DNA from: Lamellibrachia columna
Lineage: Eukaryota; Annelida; Polychaeta; Sabellida; Siboglinidae
Direction of reading: 5' to 3'
NCBI GenBank assembly: GCA_963662155.1
Contig: OY759268.1
Coordinates: 53,688,957-53,752,956 of the forward strand
Length of the DNA: 64,000 bases
Notes under the pieces: generated by a model
Databases searched by the model: none
What the model saw: the letters and a program-made list of their open reading frames with translations, nothing else
What the model was told of the DNA's origin: nothing
Made by a program: the position numbers and the translations under genes
Shown: in pieces, positions 26,880-38,566 of the stretch
Position numbering within the stretch: the first letter of the stretch is position 1
Layout: the number at the start of each line of letters is the position of its first letter

Positions 26880-27250
26880 TGGTATGATTGGCTTTTGACA
26901 AATCTAAGACAATTTATTTGGCAACAACAGAGTCTGAAAGGTATTACTGTTGCATTTAATAATAGTCTTAGAATTGTAAACAACTTGTCACCCCGTTGTA
27001 GGGCAAGTCATATGTTCGCTATCAATTATGTAAACTCCTTTAACGAACGCATTCGCTCGTCAATATTTGCTTTATTTAATTCATAATATGGTTCAATGTA
27101 TACCTTAAGTCTTTGGTGTAATAAAAAAAAGACTCTGAAAGGTATTACTGTTGCATATAACAGTTTTATAATTTTACACAACTTGTCACTCCATTATAGT
27201 GCAAGTCATAATTAATTATGTTCGCTATTAATTATGTTACATCCTTGAAT
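26880..27250 (+). mobile_element. Two tandem fragments of a LINE polymerase C-terminus
   Basis: The plus strand reads LKGITVAFNNSLRIVNNLSP, then RCRASHMFAINYVNSFNERI and RSSIFALFNS. This matches the 'KVAYNNALRxLxxLPxxCSAS.MF' end of some non-LTR RTs. A shorter diverged copy (tctgaaaggtattactgttg, then acaacttgtcactcc) follows at about 27132-27250. Confidence 0.7.
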
Positions 27251-27390
27251 GATTAAACATTGGATTGATCAATTGTATGCTTTCAATTCATGAGGTGTGT
27301 ACTTATACACTATATATATATAATTTTTTATTCTCACTACATATACCTTTAATGTTCAACATGTGTGTATATATATTTTTTCTTGTATTG

Positions 27391-27491
<101 letters not shown>

Positions 27492-27533
27492 GCTCTTGTC
27501 TGAAATAAAATATTTATTATTATTTTCTGTTGT

Positions 27534-28080
27534 CTAAGTTTTGAAAAAGTGTGTCAGTTCAAGTGCAGCCGTTTCCGTGGAATGTGATTTCATAAACTGA
27601 CTTTTGTAAACTAATTCGTTTATAGTTAGATATTCAAATATTTGATTGTATACAATTTTTTCAAACACTTTGGAGATGGAAGGGAATAATGTAATGGGTC
27701 TGTAGTTATTGAGCAGGGTTTTATAATCTTTTTTACACATAGGAATAACTTTCGCAAATTTTTATTTTGGGGGAAATATTACTGAGTTTAGGGATTGGTT
27801 AATAATGAGAGAGAAGGGTTTAGAAATTAGTGAATTAATTCTTGTTAGTAAAACTGTTGAAATTGAGTCATGACCAGCACTTCTCTTTGGATCAAAATCC
27901 TTGATAATTTACATTAAATATCTTCAGTTACTGGTTTGAAAGTAAACGAGAGACTTGTTCTTTAAATAACTTGTAAAAGTGTTTTGTGTATTTGTGCTGG
28001 GAATTGTATGTGCCAGTTTATTGCCAATATTTACAAAGAACTCGTTAAACACGTGCTCTCTCCGTGGTATCGGTAACAAT
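27534..28080 (-). mobile_element. LINE RT fragment (fingers)
   Basis: The minus strand (27740-27534) reads LLNNYRPITLFPSISKVFEK, then IVYNQIFEYLTINELVYKSQ. This is the 'NYRPISLLPxxSKVxEKxVYxxL' block of CR1/L2-type RTs. The part up to about 28080 carries weaker upstream RT similarity with stops. Confidence 0.82.
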
Positions 28081-28139
28081 CCATTTATATAAAAGTTATT
28101 TGGACATTTTTATTGTGTGTACTTATTAATTGAAGCATA

Positions 28140-28500
28140 GTGTTACCAGTGTGCATGGTTTATGACAGAACAACTGACCGATGCATCTTGGGAGCCCACC
28201 GGAGGCCAGTGACCATCCCTACCAAGGGACTGGGGAATGAAAGCTGACCAATTAAAAGGTTCATCCTCTCACCGCAGGGGGCATCTGACCAATTACAAGC
28301 ATTAACCCTGCTATGGGAGCTGGCAGCACCCCTTATATTCCCTTACTGAAGGGGGTGTCTGACCAATAGCACACCGCAAGCGTTATCCCAGCAGTGGGAT
28401 CTGGCAACATCCCTTCCTTGGGCCATCTTTGTCTCGTAACACGAACAAGGAAACACATCATTTTGTTATTCGTTGCTTTTAATCCACATTTATGTACATG
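28140..28500. other. GC-richer non-coding stretch with short internal repeats
   Basis: The motif ctgaccaat followed by a 'gcag(t)ggg' and 'ctggca' pattern recurs three times (about 28245, 28285, 28360). It could be the leader of the coding-like stretch that follows. No promoter can be claimed. Confidence 0.4.
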
Positions 28501-29190
28501 AAATGCCGCGAGACCGACCGATACTATTTATTCGGCCCCAGTAGCTCCGCTTTCTGTGGACGTCTTGGTCTTGAACGAAAACATCGCGGCATCGACTACG
28601 CCTAAGAACCCTGGAACGAGTCCAGCCGTGGAACAACGTCGCAGGGATGTTGAACTTGGACTCCCTGCCAACTGTTTAGCAGCTTCACCCCGTATGCGCA
28701 TCGAGGAACGCGGCACAAAACTACCTATTGGCATCAAGAAGGTATACAGCTTGTACGAATTTACGAAGATAATTTACAACGAGATTGACAATCAATCTAC
28801 GTCTGACTCTAGTGCCAGGGCTGTCCGCACGAGGCCGCCGCCGTCACCTCCACAGATCTCCACGGGATCGCTACCACAGCACGACAGCGGCACCAACCTA
28901 CTGGCGCTCAAGTTTTTTCTTGGGTGGGGGTCAGATTCTGGCTCAAGCGAGTAAGAACAACGTAACAACGGCAGAATGCGATTTCACGCAGCCCAGTAGC
29001 ACCTCCATCAGTAGAGGGGAGCCACTGACCGATGTTGTGCGAGCACTACAAAATTCCGTGTCAAACACATATACGGGAGATTATCGCCGTACGACACCCC
29101 TCGAATGGAGCGGGAACCACTCGGGCAAGCATGGTACCCTTATGTTCGTTGGCCACACGAACGGATACGGTCGCGCCGGCTGCGATGGAT
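28501..29190 (+). pseudogene. Unrecognised coding-like stretch, possibly a retroelement ORF1
   Basis: GC content and codon-like texture rise sharply here. One frame from 28501 reads about 150 residues, including LSVDVLVLNENIAASTTPKN, EQRRRDVELGLPANCLAASP and LPIGIKKVYSLYEFTKII, and stops at about 28953. The neighbouring frame then runs from about 28915 to 29189 with NVTTAECDFTQPSSTSISRG and PLTDVVRALQNSVSN. A single frameshift near 28900-28930 would join them. It ends where a LINE 3' fragment begins. I do not recognise the protein; a gag or ORF1 type protein of a retroelement is the simplest guess. No zinc knuckle or other motif is visible. Confidence 0.45.
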
Positions 29191-29199
29191 GAGATATTG

Positions 29200-29495
29200 C
29201 AGCTTCAAAGGGTAATCAAAGTATTGGGTTGATGAGGAGAAATATAAAAAAATCAAAAGTTAATGATACCTCTGTACAAAGCAATAGTAAGGCCTCATTT
29301 AGAATACTGTATACAAGCGTGGAGACCATATCATAAGAAGGATATAGATACGCTTGAACGAATACAGAGTAGAGCAACTAAAATGATTCCAGAACTGAGA
29401 GACATTAGTTATGAAGAACGCCTAAAAGAATGTGGTTTAACAACCCTAGAGACATGGAGGTTCAGAGGAGGTCAAGTTGAAGTTCTTAAGATTTG
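29200..29495 (+). mobile_element. LINE 3' fragment, first part (interrupted by SINE)
   Basis: The plus strand reads IPLYKAIVRPHLEYCIQAWR, then DIDTLERIQSRATKMIPELR, then RLKECGLTTLETWRFRGG and QVEVLKI. This is the C-terminal region of a CR1/L2/Rex1-like LINE polymerase. A frameshift lies near 29260. The same text resumes at 29690 after the SINE. Confidence 0.9.
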
Positions 29496-29685
29496 TTGGC
29501 CGGAATAGCTCAGTTGGGAGAGCGTTAGATTGAATATCTAAAATGGGCCCTGGTTCAATCCCTGGTTCTGGCAAAGCCGAGTTCCTGGCGGCCGACTTTC
29601 ACTTTATGTTGGGCTTTCGATAAGCCAATGGCTTCCATGTCCACTTGCCTTGCCTTGGATGGCAATCTTGTTAAACATTGAATGG
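29496..29685 (+). mobile_element. tRNA-Phe-headed SINE sharing its tail with the host LINE
   Basis: Bases 29499-29573 fold as a tRNA. The 7-bp acceptor (GCCGGAA/TTCTGGC, one G-U pair) is complete. The A box is TAGCTCAGTTGG, the anticodon stem TTAGA/TCTAA is perfect with loop TTGAATA (anticodon GAA, Phe), and the B box is GGTTCAATCCC. The T stem has one T-T mismatch, and the variable loop is 7 nt. The 3' part (gataagccaatggcttcc, tgtccacttgcc, ttggatggcaa, cttgttaaa) is the same tail seen at the 3' ends of the LINE copies at 29945 and 39675. It interrupts the LINE frame. Confidence 0.85.
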
Positions 29686-30010
29686 GTATGAAAATATTGG
29701 TAGAAATATGTTTTTTTCACTGAAGAAAGATAGAGAAGAACTAGAGGACATGAGGTAAAGTTATTAAAGGATCAATGTAGATTGGACATCAGGAAGCACT
29801 CGTTCTCACAGAGGACAATAAATGAATGGAACAAATTATCTACAGATTGTGTAACTGCTACCAGCTTGAATATATTTAAAAACAAGGTTGACACATATCT
29901 CAGGAGGGCGGGTTACACATATATGAAAAATGTTGGACTATTGAATAGGTTCCTTGTCCACTTGCCATCTGGGCCTTTGCCTTGGTTGTTAATTCTTGTT
30001 AAATCCTGTA
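29686..30010 (+). mobile_element. LINE 3' fragment, second part with 3' end
   Basis: It resumes the interrupted LINE: a GYENIGRNMFFSLKK-type stretch, then DQCRLDIRKHSFSQRTINEW and NKLSTDCVTATSLNIFKNKV, stopping after a VDTYLRRAGYT-type end and a few more codons. It is followed by the 3' tail ggttccttgtccacttgcca...cttgttaaatcc. A frameshift lies in the 29715-29760 segment. Confidence 0.9.
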
Positions 30011-30353
30011 CTTCACTGAGGGACACATATTGTTATATTTATGGTGTTAAGCTTTGTAATGGCCTATGTAATGCAATAGGAAATTGTAAAAATAGTTTGA
30101 CTTTCAAAACATGCAAACAGAATATACACTTGATAGAGGTAAAAAGGATATTTTATTCAGATACTTGTATTAATATGTTTACTGTATTAGCATGTGGTAC
30201 ATTTTTGCATTAATTATATGTGTTTTAGGAGTATGATACAATGGACTGCAATAGAACTACCCATAGATAACAATTCAATGTAATAGGGGAGAGTAAACAT
30301 AAGTCTACACTTGTAATCTGTCCGGTTCCTACACAAGATTGTGGCACAATATT

Positions 30354-30417
<64 letters not shown>

Positions 30418-31620
30418 AATATCAGACAGCATTGGCCTTGTTTGTTTATGGTAATGCTCATTATAATATTGTGGCTTAAATTATAATTGCTATGTCATCA
30501 GTTGGTGCAGAGGTCTTATTTATTAAGCTATATTTAAACACATGTTTATGGGTTGTCTTAACTATCCCGCCAGTGTCAGAGTTTGGAAGTCAGTTCTGAG
30601 AAAGTATGTAAAATCTCAACATGCAGTGTCACAAGGTAGATTAGCAATAATTAGAGTGACTGCTAGAGTTCAATATGTATGTTCAAACTATAGTAAGCAG
30701 GAGTTATGGGAGATACCTATTGACTAGCTTGAAGTCTGCTAGAGTTTGGTAGAGTGTACAGTTGTAGAGACATGAAACAGTCAAGTTGCATTCAGGCAGG
30801 GGGTGAAGTGTAGGGTAAGAAGTATTTCCCTCTCAACTCTCAGAGGGCTGGGTATGTTAGTGAGCTGATTAGGTATCAATAGCTAGATTGTTTGGACTAG
30901 CAGGTAAACCGAACGAAAGTAACAGGATAAAAGTTACGGAAAACAAATAACACATTTCGTTGATTTTGTGAGCTTTATTTAATTTAAACATTCTAAAAAT
31001 GTATAATTATTTATCATTACTTCGTTCTTTGGACTGTATGGCTATATTTGGCCATTCCAATAATGTTCCATCATTTGTCACCTTTGATTTTGTAACACAT
31101 TACTGCTATCCCATATCAAAAATGTATCGTTTTTTCTCACCTTTAAACAATTTTCCTTTCATACTATGTTTTAGTAATAGTGCAATATAATTACTTCATA
31201 GCACACAACACTGTCACATATAATGTGGAATAATTGTAATAATTAAACCAAATAACTTTGTTCCTGTTACTTTCTTGTCTACATTTGGAATAGCAGACTG
31301 TCAGGTATTAACATGGTTTGTGGACGGTTGACGACTTATACACTAATTGGGATTGTTGTAATAATAAAGGTTAGGATTGTTATATCAGAATCAGTTTTAT
31401 TTGTTAGTTCTTTCTTATACATAGGTACAATTCATGTCCATTTGCCTAATCCCATTTTGTCAACTGTGGTTTTATGGCTAATACTGACAATGCTCCCCAG
31501 TTCCCCTACTGACTGCACAATTAACAGTCTACTGCCCAATCACTTGGTCTACTAGCAAGGCCTGGCTTCAACAGGATCAAACATTCATTGGATGGGGTTT
31601 ATTTTAACAATTCAGTATGA
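30011..31620. other. No gene seen; includes a (GT)n(AT)n tract
   Basis: AT-rich intronic or intergenic sequence. A GT then AT microsatellite lies at about 30353-30411. Frames up to about 80 codons look random. Confidence 0.5.
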
Positions 31621-31624
31621 AGTA

Positions 31625-32255
31625 CTACAAACAGCTCTGCAGAATTAAATACATGTTGTCTATCAATAAATAATAATTAAATGCGTGTTGTATATCGATA
31701 AATATAAATTAATTACTTGTTGTATATTAATAAATACTAAATAAATATGTGTTGTCTATCAATAAATCATAATTAAATGTGTTGTCTATCAACAAATGAT
31801 AACTAAGTATGTGTTGTCTATCAATAAATGATAATTAAGTACGTGTTGTCTATCAATAAATAATAATTAGGTACGTGTTTTCTATCAATAAATAATAATT
31901 AAATACGTGTTGTCAATAAATAAATAATAATTAGATACATGTTGTCTATCAATAGATAATAGTTAAATACGTGTTGTATATCAATAAATAATAATTAAAT
32001 ACACGTTGCCTATCAATCAATAATAATTAAGCACGTGTTGTATATCAATACATAACAATTAAGTACGTGTTGTATATAAATAAATAATTAAATACGTGTT
32101 GTATATTAATAAATAATAATTAAATACGTGTTGTCTATCAATACATAATCATTAAATACGTGTTGTCTATGAATATATAATAACTTAGTGCGTGTTGTCT
32201 ATCAATAAATAATCATTAAATACGTGTTGTCTATTAATAAATAATAATTAAGAGG
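31625..32255. repeat. 32-bp AT-rich minisatellite, about 20 copies
   Basis: The unit is aaatacgtgttgtctatcaa followed by taaataataatt (32 bp), with variants tatatc, aagtacg and shortened copies. It lies in the presumed first intron after the NACHT exon. Confidence 0.93.
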
Positions 32256-32399
32256 ACACAAATTTAACACTGAAAGAAAAACTGTGATGATTTCTGAAAA
32301 GCATATGTAATATTTACCAATTGTTTTTACAAGTAACATTTAAATAGTAATGTTGATACTGAGTTAAATCTAAGGTCATTTTGGATAAAGTAATTATTG

Positions 32400-32575
32400 T
32401 CTATAGATACAGAGTAGGTGAAGTGGGAATACTCTCAGAATAGGCTACTGAGAGGGTTAATCACTTAGAGGAGGCGAAATGGGAAAGTATCCAAATCCAG
32501 AGCAGGTGAAATTAAAATAATTTGAGTAGGTGAAATGGGTATAATTTGAGTAGGAAAAATGGGGATACCCCAAAT
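32400..32575. repeat. Degenerate ~20-bp repeats just past the NACHT exon donor
   Basis: Imperfect copies of gagtaggtgaaatggg(a/t)ata recur about every 20-25 bp up to the donor side of the NACHT exon. Confidence 0.65.
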
Positions 32576-32594
32576 CAAAGGTTGCATGACTTAC

Positions 32595-34188
32595 TCGATA
32601 CTGTTGACGCGACACTCGGGTTGTTGCAACGCCCAGGATAGCGACATCATTTCTGTTGGGCACACGTTGTGGGATTCGATATCACTCGGCACAAGGTCTA
32701 CGAGCTCCGGGCGTTGCGACTCGTGGATGGCCGTAGTGAGTTGTAGTGGGTCAAACACACGAACCAGTTTCTCAATGAAAGTCCGAGAGTCCAACTGATC
32801 TTTGGCTGACTCTAGACACTCCATGAAATGTGCATTGTGTCGGTCACACAACAGACCCACAACAAATCTGATCAACACCTCATGTTGGCGGACTGATTTC
32901 TTATACTTAATCAGCTTCATAAGTGCGCCAGGCGGCCCTCTCAACAAACCCACGGCGCAGAACATCTCTTGGATTGTCAAGTGATGAAACATCCAACACC
33001 TTCTTTTCAAACTTGGAATCCTGTTTTCCATCACAGATTGCGCCAGGAACCCTGTGTGTTTGTCTTTGTCACTTATGTGAAACCGATTAAGGTCTTCTTC
33101 ATACATGATGATTCGTAGTGGAGTTGACAGTGTGCAGTGCTTCGCTAAATCTGCGTGGTTCTTCAAAGAATCACCCACCATGGCAAGGAACTTATTTTCG
33201 TCTATTTCTGTTTCGATGCCCTTCAAAGAAGGGTGAAGTTTCTTAGCAAGGTTTATTACTGCGACCACATACAACTGTGTCATGGTATTTACTGTTGGCA
33301 TGATTTCACTGTGGGAGGATGAATATATGTCTTTAAGACAAGCGCAGACGAAGTTAGTGTGTACCGGCACATAACACATTGTTTCAATATTTACGTTGCT
33401 CTGGAGATAACGCTTGATGAACTGTTCTAATTCAGTGTTTTGTCTGCTGAATTGATGAATGTACTTGTCGATGCTTTCTTGGGTGAAGCCGTATAGTTCG
33501 ACAGAGCGTTCACACACAGGAACGTTGTTGTTTGGACGCGATGTAAGCAAGATCTGTGCCCCGGGCAGCATGACGTTCTTCAGAATACATGAGAGTATCG
33601 TGTTCAGTTGAACCTCCTTCGTATCATCACGTTCGATGCTTTCTTCATCAGTGTACTTAATTTCATCCCACCCTTCTGCTACGATCATCACAGTCGATGC
33701 GTTTTCACGGAGATGGTTAAGTGCTGCAGTCTTTTCTTCTTTAGTCAGTGACAGTCCATCCAACAGGAGATCTCCAAGTGTCAACTTCCTGTCCTGTCGC
33801 AGCTGTCGTAAGGTGATGACAAATAAGTACTCGATATGCTTCCAGAGTTCTTTCTTAGCCCACTGCGATGCAATCTGCTTTATGAGTGTCGTCTTTCCGA
33901 TGCCCGCTTTGCCCAGCATCAGGACTTTTCTGGGGGAACATCTGTCATGAAGCTTATTAAAGAGTTGTGACGTTTGAATAGGTTCACTTGACTGCATGTT
34001 TTTCTGCATTTTCTTCACATCACGATAACTAAGTGTTTCTGGGAGAGTTGTAGTAGTAGACTTCTGCAGTCGTAATTCGACAAACATCTCATCAAGCGGA
34101 ACTTCACTGCAACAGTCTGCACTGACTGTGTCTTGGACAGGGACAGTCAACCTGTTGTACGTCTTTCGTAATTCTGTCTTCAGTTTCT
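32595..34188 (-). CDS. NACHT NTPase exon of an NLR-like immune receptor
   Basis: A 1594-bp internal exon. Its acceptor is gtatgttttcag (AG at 34190-34189) and its donor is GA|GTAAGT (GT at 32594-32593); the TAA that ends the open frame lies inside the donor. Residues below are numbered from the Met at 34243. A basic linker with EVPLDEMFVELRL (48-60) precedes NACHT. Walker A is GKAGIGKTT (111-119). Walker B is VMIVAEGWDEI (185-195), with Glu where Asp is usual at the first acidic position. Sensor 1 is ILLTSRP (231-237). A winged-helix/HD2-type segment ends with FHHLTIQEMFCA (419-430), the counterpart of the 'FxHLxxQEFxAA' NLR motif. The end, QQPECRVNSI, is the usual lead-in to NLR LRRs. NACHT proteins are STAND ATPases that oligomerise on sensing ligand. 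The domain is complete and without stops. The start Met is only the first in the frame, since the exon begins in phase 1. Confidence 0.93.
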
Positions 34189-34379
34189 CTGAAAACATAC
34201 ATATCATAACGAATGTGTGCAGCTCAACTATGAATACAAACATTTACTATGTATAAAGTATTTTTACCAATACTTATTTTGTTCAAAAAGAAATGGAGCT
34301 GGTTGTTTGTGTTTGCAGAAACTGCATTAAATGATTGTAGTAAAACTGTCAGTAGTCTAAACAATGTGATACACAGAGA

Positions 34380-34740
34380 GATAACAGAGCCAGGAGTTGA
34401 TGCCTCGTTCTGAGAAATAACCCAGAGAGTTAATATAGAGCCAGGAGCAGACGCCTGGTCCTGAAAAACAAGCCAGAGAGATAGCATTGCTTATGCATAA
34501 CGTATTTGGTGGCAACACTTATTTTGTTCAAAAAGAAATGGAGCTGGTTATGTTCATATGTCCCGGGTCTAAACAAAGTGACAACATAAAGACAGGAGTG
34601 GACACCTGGTTCTGAGAAAAACAAGCCAAAGGTATACCACAGAGTAAGGAGTGGACGCCTGGTTCTGAGATAACATAGAGGCAGCAGTGGAGGACTGAGA
34701 TAAACAAACCAGAGAAATAACATATATTGGTGGGATAGTC
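34380..34740. repeat. Degenerate ~55-60-bp repeats (family A)
   Basis: The motif 'agccaggagtggacgcctgg', then ttctgagataa, then acaaaccagagagataaca recurs with losses. The same family makes a cleaner array at 40306-40800. Confidence 0.8.
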
Positions 34741-34924
34741 TTGCGGCATCTTAGATTGCGCACACGTATGCACGGAAGCAAGGTTCTGGCAGTGGAGAGT
34801 GCCGCGATTAACGAGAATAAAAGCCGTCCAATTCAATCACACCAGGTGTTGTATATACGTTATACATTATACCAACACGCAAATTATCATTGTCATTCTC
34901 CTACTAGCCACGATCATTGGAACA

Positions 34925-37135
34925 TGTCGACACGTATCTTGGTCAAATCTAAAAATTATGCCAAAATATTATGCCCTAACTTTCTGATTGCATTCTCAGG
35001 CGACATCCACCCAAACCCTGGCCCACAAGGGCGCCTTAAAAAAAACGCCCCCTAGCTGGAGATTTTAACTTCCCTGATATCAAATGGACACATCACCAGA
35101 CCACTAATAACAGAACTGCTAGCAAGCATAACAAACTACTAGAAGTAACTAACGACACTGGACTGCAAAACATGGTAAACGACCCCATAACGTATCGCTT
35201 CTGGTAACATTATTGACCTGATACTCACCTGAAATCCCTCCATTATCATCAACACACATACAAATCCTGGTATGAGCGATCACGAATCTGTAACTTTCAA
35301 TGTCAACTTAAAGCCAGTTCGCAACAGGAAACCCCCCCCCCACAAAGTGTATAGTTACAAAACAGCAGACTAGGACAAACTTAAAGACGACATAGACAAA
35401 CTAAATCAAGAGTATTTCGCCATGGACCCCCAACTCACAGGATATAGACATAAACTGGACATTCTTTTGCGAACGTCTAACTATATAACTAACAATAACA
35501 TACCTAGACGATACACCAACACTAAAACCCACCTCCCTTGGATAACACGTGAACTAATTAGAATGCAGAGAAACCGTAACAAAAGCCACAAAAAGGAAAA
35601 GCAAACTGGACTAAACAGTGTCTGGGAAATTTTAAGGAACTCCGAAAGCAAGCTACTAAAGCATTAGCAAAATCTAACAAAGACTATGTTAACAACCACA
35701 TTTGAGACAGCCTGAAAACTAATCCAAAACGATTCTGGTAATTTATTACGGCAAATAAACGAGAAAACATTGGCATTCCCACACTTCGAGTGGACGACCA
35801 ACTAATAATAAATGATTGCGATAAAGCAAATGCCCTTAACAACCAACTTAGTTCTGTATTTACCCAAGAAAATTACCCCATCCCCCAAATCGCCCCCTCT
35901 ATTTTCCCCAACATTCCCCTTCTCGAAATTGGCATATATGGCATAATAAAGCAGTTGGAAAATCTAAACCAGAACAAAGCTACAGGTCCAGATAAACTCC
36001 CAGCAAGAAACTGCAAAGCAGATACCTCCCATTATTACCCACATTGTCCAGTGATAGAGGGACACTTCCTGACGACTGGCTACAAGTATTAGTAACTCCC
36101 ATACACAAAAAACCACAAGCCTGACCCTGCTAACTACGGACCCATATCACTAACCTGCATAATCTGTAAAGAAATGGAACATATCATCCTAAGCAATATG
36201 TGGAAGCACCTGCAAAAGCATAACATCATTCTCCACTTCCAACATGGATTTCAGTCAGGACTGTCTTGTGAATCTCAACTCATCGAGACAGTCCACGACT
36301 GATTGACTGCTCTAGACAACAAGACCCAAATTGGCGCAATCCTGCTTGACTTTCCCAAAGCCTTCGACAAAGTGCCTTACCTACGCCTCAAAATTGACCT
36401 TCTACGGAATCACTGGAAACACTCAAAATTGGATCTTTTCTATCCAACCGCAAACAGAGAGTGTCAGTCTTCTTCTTACTCTACATAAATGACATAAATG
36501 GGAACATAAATTCTTCTATACGCCTTTTTGCAGATGACAGTATTATATATCATAAAACTTCTTCAAAAACTGACCAAAAAATTATCCAAACTGACCTCAA
36601 CCAACTCCAAACATGGTCAGACAAATGGCAAATGGAATTTATTGTATCTAAATGTATCCACCTTCCAATAACAAACACAATTAAACCCAGCCCACACAAG
36701 TACTCCCTTTTTGGCCAGCCTCTTTCGACAGTATCCAGTCACTCATATCTCAGTAAATTAACCTAGACAAAACATGTCACTGACACAGCTTCACAATCTT
36801 CAAAAGCTTTAGGAATGTTTAAACAAACTCTTGGCCCATGTAAACCAACAAACAGCCTACAACATGCTAATCCGGCCAAAACTCGAGTATTCGTCACCCA
36901 TATGGAATCCTCCCACCAAGTGAAATGCCTTAATAGAGAACAACAGTTTATTGCCAGATTTGTTAAAAACAACACTGTGCTGCAAATCCAACAGATCAGC
37001 TGCCCTTGGATGGGCAATCCTTGAACGAAGACGTATTATTAAACAAGCCACAACCTTCTACAAAATTATAAATAACATTATTGAGATCACCCCCCTCCCG
37101 GCCTACTAACCCGCTCTCGAACCCGTGGACAATAC
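34925..37135 (+). mobile_element. CR1/L2-like LINE, internally deleted and frameshifted
   Basis: The plus strand shows, in order: a 2A-like FSGDIHPNPGP (34993-35025), which is the usual N-terminus of such polymerases; then, after loss of most of the endonuclease, the end of that domain with GDFNFPDIKW-like and SDHESVTFNVNLK text (35050-35310). A linker follows with THLPWITRELIRMQRNRNK (35530-35580). RT text follows: LNQNKATGPDKLPAR (about 36000), LLDFPKAFDKVPYLRLKI and RLFADDSIIYHK (about 36530), the active site with FADD. The C-terminal part up to about 37135 is decayed. Multiple stops and shifts. It lies upstream (gene orientation) of the NACHT exon, so probably in an intron, in antisense. 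Confidence 0.88.
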
Positions 37136-37279
37136 GTAGCCCCTATGTACAAGCTATCGTGTCATGTCAAGACATTATCCCTACTTCGTTCAGGACCGTT
37201 AGGACGCGACAATGAATTACCAGAAGATCTCAGGTTCGACCACAATGTGGCTTTATTAGTAGAAGTCCATACACAGTAC

Positions 37280-37405
37280 AACATCTACACTACAACTACT
37301 CAATCTATACTACAACTACTCAATCTATACTATAACTACTCAATCTATACTACAACTACTCAATCTATACAACAACTACTCAATCTATACTACAACTACT
37401 CTACT
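37280..37405. repeat. 20-bp tandem repeat, about 6 copies
   Basis: The unit acaactactcaatctatact is repeated with few changes. Confidence 0.93.
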
Positions 37406-37475
37406 ACAGTCTTCAACAGTTTTCCTGCAGCTATCCTATATCTATTCGTTCTCCTTCACACAGCTTTCTTATACA

Positions 37476-37487
37476 CACACACACACC

Positions 37488-37568
<81 letters not shown>

Positions 37569-37605
37569 ACACACACCCACACCCACCCACCCACACACAC
37601 GCACA
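37476..37605. repeat. (CA)n microsatellite
   Basis: CA tract with CCCA interruptions at both ends. Confidence 0.97.
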
Positions 37606-38160
37606 CATCGACGCTCAACATGTAACTGAACGGCCATTCTACATTGAAATAATAACCGGTCATGTCAATAGTCTTGGTGCCGCGTGGCGCCACTTTTATA
37701 TATACAAGAACAAATGCCCGTCCCCAGGACGGGATTACGTGTTAGGTTAAACGTGACAGTCATGATAGCAATGTTTACCAAATGCCTCAGGCCAATATGC
37801 CATCAGTACGCTCGAACGTATTACCAGAAACAACCGCGTCACACACGGGATGCAATAGTCAATACTCGTTGAATGTTCAAAATATAGAAGGTCGCATGGA
37901 TACTTGTGTTGGTTGTAGAATAGTAGAATATCTGCTTTCTACAGTCTTTTTATTGTGTATTGGTCTGCGACCTCAGGTGCGTGCTTTCGAAAAAATAAAG
38001 GCGTTACGTTTCATTAGTGGTGTCGTAGAAAAACGTGAACATAACCACATATAAACGTACATACATAAAAATATACGATTATAGTTAGATTTAATTATCT
38101 CCATGGTGCGCGGAGCGCTTCTGGTGAATTAATCGGGAGCCTGGCTAAAGTTTCTCTAGG
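37606..38160. other. No gene seen
   Basis: Short chance frames only. Confidence 0.5.
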
Positions 38161-38164
38161 CTAG

Positions 38165-38555
38165 GGTAAAATCAGGTCCGTAAAAATGAGCAAAACTGTT
38201 CAGTTCACAGGACCTTATGTCCTGTGACGCTTGGAGACTTTTCGCATAGACTGTTGGTGTACCATGCTATGAAAGAAAAACAACCTGTGTATAATTATAT
38301 ACTGTATTTTATTCAGTATTATGTATCACATTATATTGAACCTGCGTTAAAAATAAATGTTTCAAAACTGTTTGTTTTTGATGTTTTTTATTTGTCGTTG
38401 ATATCGTTCATACATTTTATCTTCAAAATATTTATTTTCTATCATAAAAGTATTGATTAGCAAGAGGGCTACCTAAGAAGCTGTCGGGCTACTTCACTTT
38501 GCAAGGTTGGTAGCCCGACTGGCTACCTTCCATGACTTTCTAAATCTCACCACTG
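38165..38555. repeat. Dispersed ~390-bp repeat, copy 1
   Basis: It shares with 57988-58378 the blocks gttcagttcacaggacct, tggagacttttcgc, agactgttggtgtaccatg, tattttattcagtattatgt, ctacttcactttgcaagg and agcccgactggctaccttcc. The right end, taaatctcaccactg, is the reverse complement of CAGTGGTGAGATTTA, a terminus like that of hAT DNA transposons. A matching left terminus was not found, so the class is open. Confidence 0.8.
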
Positions 38556-38566
38556 TATATGTATAT

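Noticed and set aside
29499..29573. Functional tRNA-Phe gene
   Set aside because: It is joined without a break to a SINE body and LINE-type tail, has a T-stem mismatch and a 7-nt variable loop, and lacks a Pol III terminator directly after the acceptor.
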